Positions 34,395 to 43,912 are shown, counted from the stretch's first letter. The stretch: 64,000 nt of DNA from G965213525 sp965213525 (GCA_965213525.1 OZ243889.1:2542001-2606000); one strand, 5' to 3'. Notes: a model not told the origin generated them from the sequence alone. Program-made: numbers and translations.

Positions 34395-35353
34395 CCGGCG
34401 ACCACGTCGTCGACCTGCAGCGGCGGCTGGTGATCGCCGGGTTCGACCCAGGTTCCTGCGACGGGCGCTTCGACGCCCAGACGCGGGCCGCCACCGAAGC
34501 GTTCCAACGGACGGCCGGCCTGGTCGTCGACGGCATCTGCGGGCCTGACACGTGGGTCGAGCTGGTCGAGGCGTCCTTCCGCCGGGGCGACCGGCTCCTG
34601 TACCTCCAGATGCCGATGCTGCGGGGAGAAGACGTCGCAGACCTGCAGCGACAGCTCGGCCAGCTCGGTTTCGACGCCGGGCGCATCGACGGCGTCTTCG
34701 GGCGCGACACCTCGGCGGCGGTGATCGAGTTCCAGCGCAACGTCGGACTGGCCTCCGACGGCATCTGCGGGCCGGCCACCATCGAGGCGTTGGCGCGCTA
34801 CGGCGGCCGGCTGGGCGACGCTCCGTCGGTGGCCGCCATCCGCGAACGGGAGCATCTTCGTGGTCAGATCACCTCGTTGCGTGACTGCGCCATCGCCATC
34901 GGAGACTCCGGGGGTCTCGAGGCGGCGGCGGCCGCGCTCCGCCGCGCCGTGGGAGCCGACGGCTCTCGAGTGCTGGTGATCCACCACCCTCGTGCCCATG
35001 CGCACGCGGCCCAGGCCAACCGCTTCGCTGCCCACGCGTACGTAGGTCTGGAGATCGTCGAGCACGGCCCGGTGGAGCTGGCGTGGTACGAGGTCCCGGG
35101 CTACACCTCGATCGGCGGACAGTTACTGGCCGGGTTCGCCCGGCCACGCTTGTGGTCGGTCCTGGGGACCGAACCCGTCGCGTCGGGTGCCAAGGCCCCC
35201 GTCCTGCGGGCGACGAAGATGCCGGCGGTGGTGTGTCGCCTGCCGGTCGGAGCGGTTGCCCCGCCTCGGCTGCCGGCGTTCGCCGACGCATGGAGAGCCG
35301 CACTCGGCGAGTGGACGCACCATGCACCAGCGCTGGCTGCTTCCGAGCGCTGA
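34382..35353 (+). CDS. CwlM-like protein: two peptidoglycan-binding domains and an amidase-like domain
   Basis: About 323 residues counted from the conserved first helix. Two PG_binding_1 domains (DHVVDLQRRLVIAGF...DGICGPDTW; DVADLQRQLGQLGF...DGICGPATI) precede an Amidase_3-like fold. The active-site text expected as a SIHAN strand reads YVGLEI, so catalysis is doubtful, as for mycobacterial CwlM, which regulates wall precursor synthesis. It sits between trxA and convergent parB, as in mycobacteria. No ATG, GTG or TTG lies in frame between TAA 34289 and GTG 34430, which would remove the first helix. Confidence 0.75.
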   Translation, partial: GVGAAGDHVVDLQRRLVIAGFDPGSCDGRFDAQTRAATEAFQRTAGLVVDGICGPDTWVELVEASFRRGDRLLYLQMPMLRGEDVADLQRQLGQLGFDAGRIDGVFGRDTSAAVIEFQRNVGLASDGICGPATIEALARYGGRLGDAPSVAAIREREHLRGQITSLRDCAIAIGDSGGLEAAAAALRRAVGADGSRVLVIHHPRAHAHAAQANRFAAHAYVGLEIVEHGPVELAWYEVPGYTSIGGQLLAGFARPRLWSVLGTEPVASGAKAPVLRATKMPAVVCRLPVGAVAPPRLPAFADAWRAALGEWTHHAPALAASER

Positions 35354-35373
35354 GCCCTTGTCCACAGCGGTGG

Positions 35374-36359
35374 TCAACCTGTGGAGAAGCTCGAACCCTC
35401 TGACGGCTGGTCGGAGTCGCGCGGGAGTGATCCAGCGTCGAGGATGACCCTAGCCAGCCGCTCGAGGTCGACATCATCGGCGAAGGCGATGAGGATGCGT
35501 CCCGGGCCTCGGTCCGGAAGGCGGACCTCGACCGAGGTGGCCAGACGTTCGGCCAAGATCTCTTCGAGCTCGAGCACCCCTGCGGGTCGGGGGTCGGTCA
35601 GCCGTGGGGCCGAGACCGTCACGGGTTCCACCGGCGGCGGGTCTGCGAGCTCCTCGGGCTCCGCCTGTCCGAGGGGCGCCGGCTCCCGCTCGGCTCGGAT
35701 CAGATCCTCGGCCTCCCTGACCGTGAGTGATTCCTCGACGATCCGGTGAGCAAGGTGTTCCTGGGCCAGTCGGTCTGGCAGGCCGAGGAGCGCCCGAGCG
35801 TGGCCGGCGCTGAGTTGACCGTCGACGAGACGGCGCTGGACGGGGGCGGGCAGCTGCAACAGGCGGAGGATGTTCGACACCGCAGCGCGACTGCGGCCGA
35901 CGCGCCGGGCCAGGTCGTCGTGGGTGAGGTCGAAGTCCTCCAGGAGCTGGCGGTAGGCGGCGGCCTCCTCCAAGGCGTTGAGGTCTCGGCGGTGGATGTT
36001 CTCGACCAGCGCCTGGGCCAGGGAGTCTTCGTCGTCGACGGTCCGTACGATGGCCGGCAGGGCGTCGAGGCCCGCCCGGCGGGCAGCTCGCCACCGCCGT
36101 TCACCGGCGATGAGCTCGAAGCGGTCGCCGGCCGGCCGGACCAGGACGGGTTGCAACACCCCCAGCTCAGCGATCGACGCGGTCAAGGCGTCGATGGCCT
36201 CCTCGTCGAAGTGTCGACGAGGTTGGTACGGGTTGGGATCGACGAGGTCGATCGGCAGGTCGTGCAGGGTCGCTTGCCCGACATCGTCGGCCCCCCCGGA
36301 GACGTCGGCGTCGTGCGGGATCAGCGATCCGAGGCCTCGCCCGAGGCCGCTGCGGCGCG

Positions 36360-36363
<4 letters not shown>
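35374..36363 (-). CDS. parB: Chromosome partitioning protein ParB
   Basis: 329 residues. Begins RRSGLGRGLGSLIP. The CTPase/spreading domain has IDLVDPNPYQPRR and AGERRWRAARRAGL; the helix-turn-helix has DLARRVGRSRAAVSNILRL, and a dimerisation region ends it. It loads on parS and spreads along DNA. ATG 36363 overlaps the parA stop by 4 nt. Three parS sites lie beyond parA at 37287-37469. It converges on the CwlM-like gene with 20 nt between stops. Confidence 0.97.
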
Positions 36364-37190
<827 letters not shown>

Positions 37191-37197
37191 CGCCGAG

Positions 37198-37203
37198 ACG
37201 GTA
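37198..37203 (-). promoter_or_regulatory. -10 element, leaderless start of parAB
   Basis: TACCGT on the minus strand, 7 nt before ATG 37190, with the three parS sites further upstream. Confidence 0.6.
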
Positions 37204-37286
37204 GCTGTCCGAGATGAGGGCCACGGCGATCCCGGCGTGCGTCCGATCGCTCCGACCCCGGACGCCGCCGCGCTGACCGAACGAGC

Positions 37287-37300
37287 GTTCCACGTGAAAC
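37287..37300. promoter_or_regulatory. parS site 1
   Basis: GTTCCACGTGAAAC, matching the conserved parS core, palindromic around CACGTG. It is upstream of parA. Confidence 0.9.
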
Positions 37301-37324
37301 CAGTGGGCCCGGCACCCCCCGGCG

Positions 37325-37338
37325 GTTTCACGTGGAAC
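37325..37338. promoter_or_regulatory. parS site 2
   Basis: GTTTCACGTGGAAC, the mirror variant of site 1, 25 bp from it. Confidence 0.9.
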
Positions 37339-37374
37339 GTCGAGACCCAGTCGTCCTCGGCGTTCTACCCCTGC

Positions 37375-37444
37375 CCCGATCGCTGAACAGGGTGAAGTCC
37401 CCCTTACGTCCTACGCCCGATCGCTGAGCGGAATGAAGTCTCCC
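37375..37444. repeat. Imperfect direct repeat between parS sites 2 and 3
   Basis: Segments 37375-37403 and 37416-37444 match at 24 of 29 bases, spaced by 41 bp; both start CCCGATCGCTGA. No function known. Confidence 0.6.
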
Positions 37445-37455
37445 TGCCGTTCTCC

Positions 37456-37469
37456 GTTCCACGTGGAAC
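37456..37469. promoter_or_regulatory. parS site 3
   Basis: GTTCCACGTGGAAC, a perfect palindrome, 3 bp after the rsmG stop. Confidence 0.9.
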
Positions 37470-37471
37470 GA

Positions 37472-38158
37472 TCAGAAGACCGGCTGACGGGCGATCTGGG
37501 CCCACGATCGCCCAATGGGAGCCGCCGGTGCGTGGCTCCGCCGGAGGACCGCCACGGGGTAGGGGGCGTCCGACGCCGCCAGACGTTCGAGGCCGAGGCT
37601 GGCGAGCCCGGCAGCGGGCCATCGGTCGGAGCGGTCTCCGCTGTCGGCGATGACCACGAGCCCCCCGTCGAGCGCGATCGCCGCCCCGATCTCGGCCGCA
37701 ACCCCGGGGCGGGCGAAGCTCCGTGCTGTCACGACGTCGGCCACCTCGCGCAACGACGAGCGGGCGAGATGAGCAGCCTCGCCACCGACCACGGAGGTCT
37801 GCCACCTCAGGTCAAGCTCGGCCACCCCCAGCTCAAGAGCGTCGACCCGACGACGTCGCTGCTCGACCATCACGACCCGCCACGACTCCAGTTGCGCCAG
37901 GACCAGGGCAGGTACTCCACCACCTGACCCCAGGTCTACGACGGTGGTGGTCGCGTCGGGGTCGAGGTGGGTGCGAATCGCGGCCCACATGGCGTGAGCC
38001 TGCTCGACGTGGCGACCGATCGGGCCGGGTCCGAGGTGGCCGAGCCGTTGGGCCCGGCGGAGCACCGCCGCCAAGGCGTCACCGATCTCCGGTTTCCCGG
38101 CGAGACTCGGAGAGAGCGGTTCCCGTCGGGGCGCCGGACCCCCTCCCTGAACGCTCAC
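37472..38158 (-). CDS. rsmG: 16S rRNA (guanine527-N7)-methyltransferase
   Basis: 228 residues. SAM-binding text VVDLGSGGGVPALVLA, then VMVEQRRRRVDAL and ADVVTARSFA. It methylates G527 of 16S rRNA. GTG 38158 overlaps the jag stop by 4 nt. Next to parA, as in many bacteria. The conserved text around the SAM loop has Val-Pro-Ala instead of the usual FPG, a mild variation. Confidence 0.9.
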   Translation of the reverse strand: MSVQGGGPAPRREPLSPSLAGKPEIGDALAAVLRRAQRLGHLGPGPIGRHVEQAHAMWAAIRTHLDPDATTTVVDLGSGGGVPALVLAQLESWRVVMVEQRRRRVDALELGVAELDLRWQTSVVGGEAAHLARSSLREVADVVTARSFARPGVAAEIGAAIALDGGLVVIADSGDRSDRWPAAGLASLGLERLAASDAPYPVAVLRRSHAPAAPIGRSWAQIARQPVF

Positions 38159-39048
38159 CCGGTCGGGGCGATCACCACCCACCGGCTCGGGTCATCGCCC
38201 TCTGACGATGTCGTGACACCGTCGACGTCGTTGAGGGCGTCGTGCACGGCCTTCCGGTCAGCGGAGCTCATCGGTTCGAGGGCCCGGGGCTCGCCCGAGG
38301 CGATGACCTCCTCGGCCTGGGCGACAGCGAACCGTCCCAGCGCCTCCCGTCGGCGCTCTCGGTACCCGGACACGTCGACTCGCACCCGTCCGTCCGCGTT
38401 GCCGTCGGCGCTGTGCTGCAGCACCGTCCGCAGGACCTCGTTCAGGGAGTTCAGCGTCGTCCCCCGCGGTCCGAGCAGCAGGCCCAACCCGTCGCCGTCG
38501 ATGCGGACCTCGACCATCTCCTCGTCGACGTCGTGGCTGGAGATCTCGCCCTCCAGTCCCATGACGTCGAGGAGCCCATCCAAGAAGTCTTCCGCCGTCT
38601 CGACCTGCTCGTCGAGGGTGACGGCCTCGCCATCTCGGGTCGGATCGTCTGTGGCGTCGACATCCGCCTCGTTCACCGTCATGTCCTCCTCCTGGGCAGC
38701 CTTCGTGGGTGTGGGCGGCCGGTCGTCCGGGCTCGATGAGCTGGACCCGCGGTCGTCGCGGGTGGTCCTGGGGGGGGCCGACACCTCGGGTGCCGGCGTG
38801 GCGGGAGCCGCCGACGGGGCGGGGGATGCGCTACCACCGCCGCCCGATCGCCGGAAGCGCTCGCGCTTGGCCGGGGGAGCCTTCGGGCGCATCCGCACCC
38901 GGACCCTGGCCTCGGTTCGGCGCAGGAGCCGCCTCCCGGGCTCGGCGATCACCTCGATCTCGACGTCGTCTTCGTGCGCACCGAGACGGTTCACCGCGGC
39001 ACGCACCGCATCCTCGACCGTCTCACCGGTCGTCTCGACCCACTCCAC
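38155..39048 (-). CDS. jag: Jag/KhpB RNA-binding protein
   Basis: 297 residues. Jag_N domain at 1-50 (EWVETTGETVEDAVRAAVNRLG), a long linker, a KH-like domain with GLGLLLGPRGTTLNSLNEVL, and an R3H domain (RERRREALGRFAVAQAEEV, then PRALEPMSSADRKAVH). It binds RNA and influences cell shape in Gram-positives. Placed between yidC and rsmG as usual. Confidence 0.92.
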   Translation of the reverse strand: MEWVETTGETVEDAVRAAVNRLGAHEDDVEIEVIAEPGRRLLRRTEARVRVRMRPKAPPAKRERFRRSGGGGSASPAPSAAPATPAPEVSAPPRTTRDDRGSSSSSPDDRPPTPTKAAQEEDMTVNEADVDATDDPTRDGEAVTLDEQVETAEDFLDGLLDVMGLEGEISSHDVDEEMVEVRIDGDGLGLLLGPRGTTLNSLNEVLRTVLQHSADGNADGRVRVDVSGYRERRREALGRFAVAQAEEVIASGEPRALEPMSSADRKAVHDALNDVDGVTTSSEGDDPSRWVVIAPTG

Positions 39049-39073
39049 TCACCACCTCCGCGTCATCGGCTGT

Positions 39074-40024
39074 CTAGCGCCGCTTCTTCTTGCCCGCACG
39101 TCGTGACTTCGGGTGAGGCCGCGCCCCGCCGGGCGAGGTGCCGTTGCGTGGCGGGGCCGGGTCGGCTCCGTCATCAGACGCCAGTCCGTTCGTCGTCGCC
39201 ACCGAACCGCCGTCGGTCGCCCCCGGCGCCGCCGGCCCGCCGCCAGGCGGGGCGCTCGCCGCACCCGTGACGCGCCGGGGTCGAGGGGCGGCTTCCTCAC
39301 GTTCCCTGGACCAGCGGATGTAGGCCTGTTGGGCGATCCGGTACAAGCCCGAGACGATGAAGTAGACGACGAGGGCTGCGGGCATGAAGAAGGAGAAGAC
39401 CGGCAGGAAGTAGGGGACGATCTTCATCACGGCGGCCTGGGGACCCTGCATCTGGGTGCCGCTCGCTCGCTGGCGAGCCATGACCTGGCGCTGTTGGTAC
39501 CAGCTGATGACCCCGGTCGCCGCCACCATCAGCACGTAGGGCATGGCCCTGATGACGCTGTCGCTCAGGACCTCGTTGGCCGATCGAGCGAGGTTGAGCC
39601 CGAAGGACAACATCTCGCGCGTGCCGTCGAGATCGCGGTAGAGCTCGGAGCCTCGATCGAGGTACTTCGGGTCGAACGTCCCGTCGGCGCCGTGGTTGGT
39701 CAGACCGTCGATGACCCTGAACAAGACGAGGAACACCGGCATCTGGATCAGCAGCGGCAGGCACCCGCCGAGCGGGTTGATGCCCTTGTCCTGGTAGAAC
39801 CGCATCAGCTCCTGCTGCTGGCGCTGCTTGTCGTCCTTGTACTGCTGCTGGATCCGCTTCATCTCCGGCTGGAACTCCTGCATCGCCATCATCGACCGGT
39901 TGGCCTTGAGGGTCAGCGGGGTCAACAGGGTGAAGATGACCAGGGTCAGCGCCGCGATGGCGAACGCGTAGTTGTGGTACAGCTCGTAGAACCACGCCAG
40001 CACGGTGGCGATGGCATCGAACAC
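39074..40024 (-). CDS. yidC: Membrane protein insertase YidC
   Basis: 316 residues. Helices and the conserved text QEFQPEMKRIQQQYKDDK and GCLPLLIQMPVFLVLFRVID are present, with the later segment PYFLPVFSFFMPAALVVYF. The last 65 residues are a positively charged, Pro/Gly-rich tail ending KKKRR, suited to ribosome contact. It inserts proteins with or without SecYEG. Its ATG is directly after the yidD stop. Confidence 0.96.
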   Translation of the reverse strand: MFDAIATVLAWFYELYHNYAFAIAALTLVIFTLLTPLTLKANRSMMAMQEFQPEMKRIQQQYKDDKQRQQQELMRFYQDKGINPLGGCLPLLIQMPVFLVLFRVIDGLTNHGADGTFDPKYLDRGSELYRDLDGTREMLSFGLNLARSANEVLSDSVIRAMPYVLMVAATGVISWYQQRQVMARQRASGTQMQGPQAAVMKIVPYFLPVFSFFMPAALVVYFIVSGLYRIAQQAYIRWSREREEAAPRPRRVTGAASAPPGGGPAAPGATDGGSVATTNGLASDDGADPAPPRNGTSPGGARPHPKSRRAGKKKRR

Positions 40025-40324
40025 CTAGCGCTCCTCTGCGACGGGCCGGCGTCGGGCACCGGCGTCGGGGACGGGGTCCCACCCCTGGGGGCCCCAGGGG
40101 TGGCAGCGGGCCAGGCGCGACATCGCCAGCCAGGCCCCGCGGACCGGGCCGTGACGTTCCAACGCCTCCATGGCGTAGGCCGAGCACGTCGGTGCGAACC
40201 GGCACGTGGGCACGCGAGTGCGCGGGATCCAGCGGTAGGCCCGCACGGGCGCGGCGATGACGGTGCCCAAGCGTGAGCCGCGCCGTAACGCCGGGGGTTG
40301 AACGGGGGATCGAACGGTGGTCAC
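40025..40324 (-). CDS. yidD: Membrane protein insertion efficiency factor YidD
   Basis: 99 residues. PTCRFAPTCSAYAMEALERHG with its cysteines, and LARCHPWGPQGWDPVP, identify YidD, a peripheral factor near YidC. GTG 40324 overlaps the rnpA stop by 4 nt. Length is normal. Confidence 0.95.
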   Translation of the reverse strand: MTTVRSPVQPPALRRGSRLGTVIAAPVRAYRWIPRTRVPTCRFAPTCSAYAMEALERHGPVRGAWLAMSRLARCHPWGPQGWDPVPDAGARRRPVAEER

Positions 40325-40650
40325 GAGGCACCCAGGCGGCTGAACGCCTCGAGCTGGTCAGACCGCAGGGACGCCGGATCGACGGGGCGGCGACCTGGCA
40401 GCACTCGCACCAGCGTGAGCCCTGGCGGAGGAGCGACCTGGTGCGCAGCGGCGCGCAGCACCCTGCGGACGCGATTGCGGATCACGGCGCCCCCGACGGC
40501 GCGGGGGATGGCGTAGGCCAGCTGCGGCGGCACGGTCGTGGGGTCACCGATGTGACGGACGGCGAGACCGCCGACGCGTGCGGTGCGGCCCTCACGTCGG
40601 AGCCGTTGGAAGTCGGATCGTCGTGACAGGCGCCGAACCGTGACAGACGC
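40321..40650 (-). CDS. rnpA: Ribonuclease P protein component, start unresolved
   Basis: The open frame after the rpmH stop encodes 109 residues, the normal RnpA length, with RLSRRSDFQRLRREGRT and the RNR signature GAVIRNRVRRVLR. It assists the catalytic RNA in 5' tRNA maturation. No ATG, GTG or TTG lies in frame until GTG 40533, which would leave only 70 residues and delete the conserved F-Q-R-L helix. CTG 40629 or GTC/GTT codons nearest the rpmH stop are candidates. No ribosome site is evident. rpmH and rnpA share a frame, separated by a single TGA. Confidence 0.85.
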   Translation of the reverse strand, partial: ASVTVRRLSRRSDFQRLRREGRTARVGGLAVRHIGDPTTVPPQLAYAIPRAVGGAVIRNRVRRVLRAAAHQVAPPPGLTLVRVLPGRRPVDPASLRSDQLEAFSRLGAS

Positions 40651-40785
40651 TCAGGCCGACAGGCGCTGGCGTCCGCGACGCCGGCGACGGTTCACTACGA
40701 CACGGCCGCCTTGCGTGCGCATCCGGGCCCGGAAGCCGTGCTTGCGGGCGCGACGACGGGCGTTGGGCTGGAAGGTGCGCTTCAT
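40651..40785 (-). CDS. rpmH: 50S ribosomal protein L34
   Basis: 44 residues from ATG 40785: MKRTFQPNARRRARKHGFRA, all basic, the normal L34. GGAGGAGG lies 7 nt upstream. It directs the minus-strand operon from the origin toward parB. Confidence 0.97.
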   Translation of the reverse strand: MKRTFQPNARRRARKHGFRARMRTQGGRVVVNRRRRRGRQRLSA

Positions 40786-41118
40786 CGTGAGATCCTCCTC
40801 CGTGCGTCGAGGGAGACGCCGACGACCTCGGGGCCCGACGGCAGGCCTCGCTCGCACGGCGCGATGCTCGAGCCGCGCACCACGGTAGAAGGTCAACGGC
40901 TCGGACGGCAATCGCCTGCCGACCTCGCCGACGGGCGACGCACAGATCGGTTGCTGCTACGTTGACGCACCCGGCCCGGAGGCCGGAGTCGTTCGAACCG
41001 CCGGGCCGCCTCCTTCGACTTCTCCACATCGCCGAGTTCTCCACATCGCGTGGATAACTCTGTGGACAACTACGTCGTGCTCGTGGCGACCACGCCGTCT
41101 GTGAAGGGGAACAACCTG
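40786..41118. other. rpmH-dnaA intergenic region with DnaA boxes
   Basis: No gene. Four DnaA-box-like 9-mers occur within 50 bp: TTCTCCACA at 41020-41028 and 41037-41045, and reverse boxes TTATCCACG (41049-41057) and TTGTCCACA (41061-41069, the high-GC consensus). A TACGTT at 40958-40963 may be a -10 for dnaA. It may form part of the origin or autoregulate dnaA. Confidence 0.7.
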
Positions 41119-42501
41119 GTGACCGAGCCCGGTGTCGTGTGGTTGTCACTGCGCGACCAGCTTCGGCGTGAGGTGTCCGAGGCGTCGTGGCTGGCGTCGT
41201 TCTCCGAGATCCGACCGGTGTCCTTCGACGGCTCGGACCTGACCGTCGCCGTCGACAACGTCTTGATGAAGGAGCGCTTCGAAAGCCGCCACCTCGACCG
41301 GATGGTCGCGGTCCTGCGCCAGGTGACCGGCGAGCCGGGGGTCGGCGTCGTGGTCGAGGTCCGCGACCGTCCCGGCACCGCCGATGCGCTCCCCGACCCT
41401 CGCGAGCTGTACGGCGTCGCCGCGCCGACGACCACGACGCACCCGCGGTTGCCCCCGGCGGCCGAGCCGCCGCCCCCGGTTGCCGGACTCGACGCCCGCT
41501 ACACCTTCGAGAACTTCGTCACCGGCGCCTCGAACCGCTTCGCTCACGCCGCCGCCCTGGCCGTCGCCGAATCACCGGCTCGGTCGTACAACCCGCTCTT
41601 TGTCCACGGTGGGGCGGGACTCGGCAAGACGCACCTCTTGCACGCCATCGCCCACTACGCCCACCAGACGTCACCTCACACCGTCGTGCGCTACGTCTCG
41701 ACCGAGAGCTTCCTCAACGAGTTCGTCGAGGCGATCCGCACGAGCAACCCGGGGTCCTTCAAGCGGCGCTTCCGCGAACCCGACGTCTTGTTGGTCGACG
41801 ACATCCAGTTCATGGCCGGCAAGGAAGGCCTCCAGGAGGAGTTCTTCCACACGTTCAACTCGCTGCACGGGGCGGGACGCCAGATCGTGCTGTCCTCTGA
41901 TCGGCCCCCCAAGGCGATCGCCACGCTCGAGGAGCGCCTGCGATCGCGCTTCGAGTGGGGGCTGACCACCGACATCCAGCCGCCGGACCTCGAGACGCGC
42001 CTCGCCATCTTGCGACGCAAGGCCGAGACCGACGGCTCGGGCGCACCCGACGACGTGTTGGAGTTCATCGCCACCCACGTCACCTCCAACATCCGTGAGC
42101 TGGAAGGAGCCCTCACCCGCGTCACCGCCTACGCCTCGCTGAACAGCGAGCCGCTGCACCTCCAGACCGCCCAGTCGGTGCTCGGCGACGTCGTGGACAT
42201 CGATCAACGGCCCATCACGGTCTCCGGCATCATCGGTGCCACCTCGCAGTACTACGGCTTCAGCATCGAGGAGCTCTGCAGCAAGCAGCGCCACCGGGCT
42301 CTCGTCACCGCTCGCCAGGTCTCGATGTACCTCTGTCGCGAGCTCACCGACCTGTCCTACCCCCAGATCGGACGCGAGTTCGGCGGCCGGGACCACACCA
42401 CCGTCATGCACGCCGTGGACAAGATCACCAAGCTGATGGGCGAGCGTCGGGAGATCTATGAGCAGGTGTCCAGCCTCATCGCCGAGCTTCGCCAGCGATG
42501 A
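41119..42501 (+). CDS. dnaA: Chromosomal replication initiator DnaA
   Basis: 460 residues. Domain I, a short linker, AAA+ domain with Walker A GGAGLGKTHLLHA and Walker B DVLLVDDIQFMAG, and domain IV with the DNA-binding signature GGRDHTTVMHAVDKI. It melts the origin. GTG 41119 is preceded by GAAGGGGA; a longer frame from 41050 would run through the DnaA boxes. The linker is short and Pro-rich. Confidence 0.97.
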   Translation: MTEPGVVWLSLRDQLRREVSEASWLASFSEIRPVSFDGSDLTVAVDNVLMKERFESRHLDRMVAVLRQVTGEPGVGVVVEVRDRPGTADALPDPRELYGVAAPTTTTHPRLPPAAEPPPPVAGLDARYTFENFVTGASNRFAHAAALAVAESPARSYNPLFVHGGAGLGKTHLLHAIAHYAHQTSPHTVVRYVSTESFLNEFVEAIRTSNPGSFKRRFREPDVLLVDDIQFMAGKEGLQEEFFHTFNSLHGAGRQIVLSSDRPPKAIATLEERLRSRFEWGLTTDIQPPDLETRLAILRRKAETDGSGAPDDVLEFIATHVTSNIRELEGALTRVTAYASLNSEPLHLQTAQSVLGDVVDIDQRPITVSGIIGATSQYYGFSIEELCSKQRHRALVTARQVSMYLCRELTDLSYPQIGREFGGRDHTTVMHAVDKITKLMGERREIYEQVSSLIAELRQR

Positions 42502-42769
42502 CCCCGATGACGCCTCGACCCGGTGGACCGGCGGTGGACCCATCCTGTGGACGATCTGGGGACCGACGATGCGGGTCCCCAGGCGTCGACCGTCAAGGGG
42601 TCACCTCGTCCACCGATCGCCTCGCACCGGGGGCGGACTGGGGACAACGGCAGGGCTCTGAGCTGGGCTGTCCCCAGGTTCCACAGCTTCCACAGGCCTT
42701 AGTGTCATCATCGGTCATTCCTTCTCTCCTCATCCAGAACAACGAGCGGGACCCCGCCGGGAGGTGCAG
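42502..42769. other. oriC: Candidate replication origin, dnaA-dnaN gap
   Basis: No gene. DnaA-box-like sites: 42546-42554 (TGTGGACGA), 42639-42647 (TGGGGACAA), 42668-42676 (CTGTCCCCA), and two TTCCACA at 42679 and 42688. An A/T-richer stretch at 42697-42750 may be the unwinding element. Position matches oriC in most actinobacteria. Confidence 0.65.
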
Positions 42770-43864
42770 GTGAAGTTCCGCTGCGAACGCGACGTGCTGG
42801 TCGAAGCGCTCGGCTCGGTCGGGCGCGCCGTGTCGGGACGGAGCGCGACGATGCCGGTCCTGGCGGGGGTGCTCGCCGAGCTCGACGGCGATGCGCTGCG
42901 TCTCGTCGGCACCGATCTCGACCTGACCATCGCGGTGTCGGTGACCGTCGATCCCGGTGAGCCGGGCCGGGCCGTGCTGCCCGCTCGTCTGTTGGCCGAC
43001 ATCGTGCGCTCGCTCGAGCCGGGGGCGGTGGCCGTCGAGATCGGTGACGACGAGGCCCAGGTCAGCTCGGGTCGCTCGGAGTTCTCGGTGCGGTCCCTGC
43101 CCGTCGATGACTTCCCCCGGCTGGAGGGGCCAGAGGGCGACGAGGTCGAGCTCGACGGCGCCGAGCTGGCCGGGGGGCTGTCCCAGGTGGTGCGGGCGGC
43201 CTCGCGCGACGACGCCCGGCCCATCCTGACCGGTGTGCTGCTCGCCGCCGAGGGAGGTGGGTTGCGACTGGTGGCCACGGATTCGTACCGGCTGGCGGTG
43301 AGGGACTTGCCGGGCACCGAGGCCCTGGCCGAGGGTCAGCAGGTGCTCGTGCCCGGAAGGGCGCTCTCGGAGCTGATGCGCCTGTCGGGGTCGGCCGAGC
43401 GCGTCCGCCTCGTGCTCGGCGACCGTGAGGCGCGCTTCGCCCTCGACGGCATCGAACTGACGACGCGGTTGATCGAGGGCGAGTTCCCCAACTACCGCCA
43501 GCTGGTGCCGACCGACTACCCCAACGAGCTGCGCATCGGTCGTGAGGCGCTGCTCGACGCGGTGCGCCGGGTGCGGCTGATGGCCAGGGAGTCCACGCCG
43601 GTGCGAGTGGCCCAGTCCGCCGATGGCGTCGAGCTCAGCGCCATCACCCAAGACGTGGGGCGAGCTCACGAGGGCTTGGACGGCGAGTACGAGGGCGACG
43701 AGCTGACCGTGGCCTTCAACCCGGAGTACCTCGTCGACGGCCTCGAGGCGATCGGCACCTCCGAGGTGCGCCTCCAGACCCGGGACGCCCTGAAGCCGGC
43801 GGTGCTGCGGGGCATCGACGACGAGGACTACCTCTACCTCCTCATGCCCGTGCGGGTGTCCTGA
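42770..43864 (+). CDS. dnaN: DNA polymerase III beta clamp
   Basis: 364 residues, three sliding-clamp domains. Begins KFRCERDVLVEALGSVGRA and ends YLYLLMPVRVS, the partner-binding end; RVRLVLGDREARFAL is in domain 2. GTG 42770 follows GGGAGG at 5 nt; GTG 42764 is less likely. It holds the polymerase on DNA. Confidence 0.97.
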   Translation: MKFRCERDVLVEALGSVGRAVSGRSATMPVLAGVLAELDGDALRLVGTDLDLTIAVSVTVDPGEPGRAVLPARLLADIVRSLEPGAVAVEIGDDEAQVSSGRSEFSVRSLPVDDFPRLEGPEGDEVELDGAELAGGLSQVVRAASRDDARPILTGVLLAAEGGGLRLVATDSYRLAVRDLPGTEALAEGQQVLVPGRALSELMRLSGSAERVRLVLGDREARFALDGIELTTRLIEGEFPNYRQLVPTDYPNELRIGREALLDAVRRVRLMARESTPVRVAQSADGVELSAITQDVGRAHEGLDGEYEGDELTVAFNPEYLVDGLEAIGTSEVRLQTRDALKPAVLRGIDDEDYLYLLMPVRVS

Positions 43865-43912
43865 GCGGCTGTCCGGGCCCGGCCGGGCCGCGGGAGCCCG
43901 GCGACACATCAC

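Noticed and set aside
40651..40653. The TGA between rpmH and rnpA as a second recoded codon
   Set aside because: L34 has its normal length and C-terminus, and no SECIS-like hairpin was seen after it.
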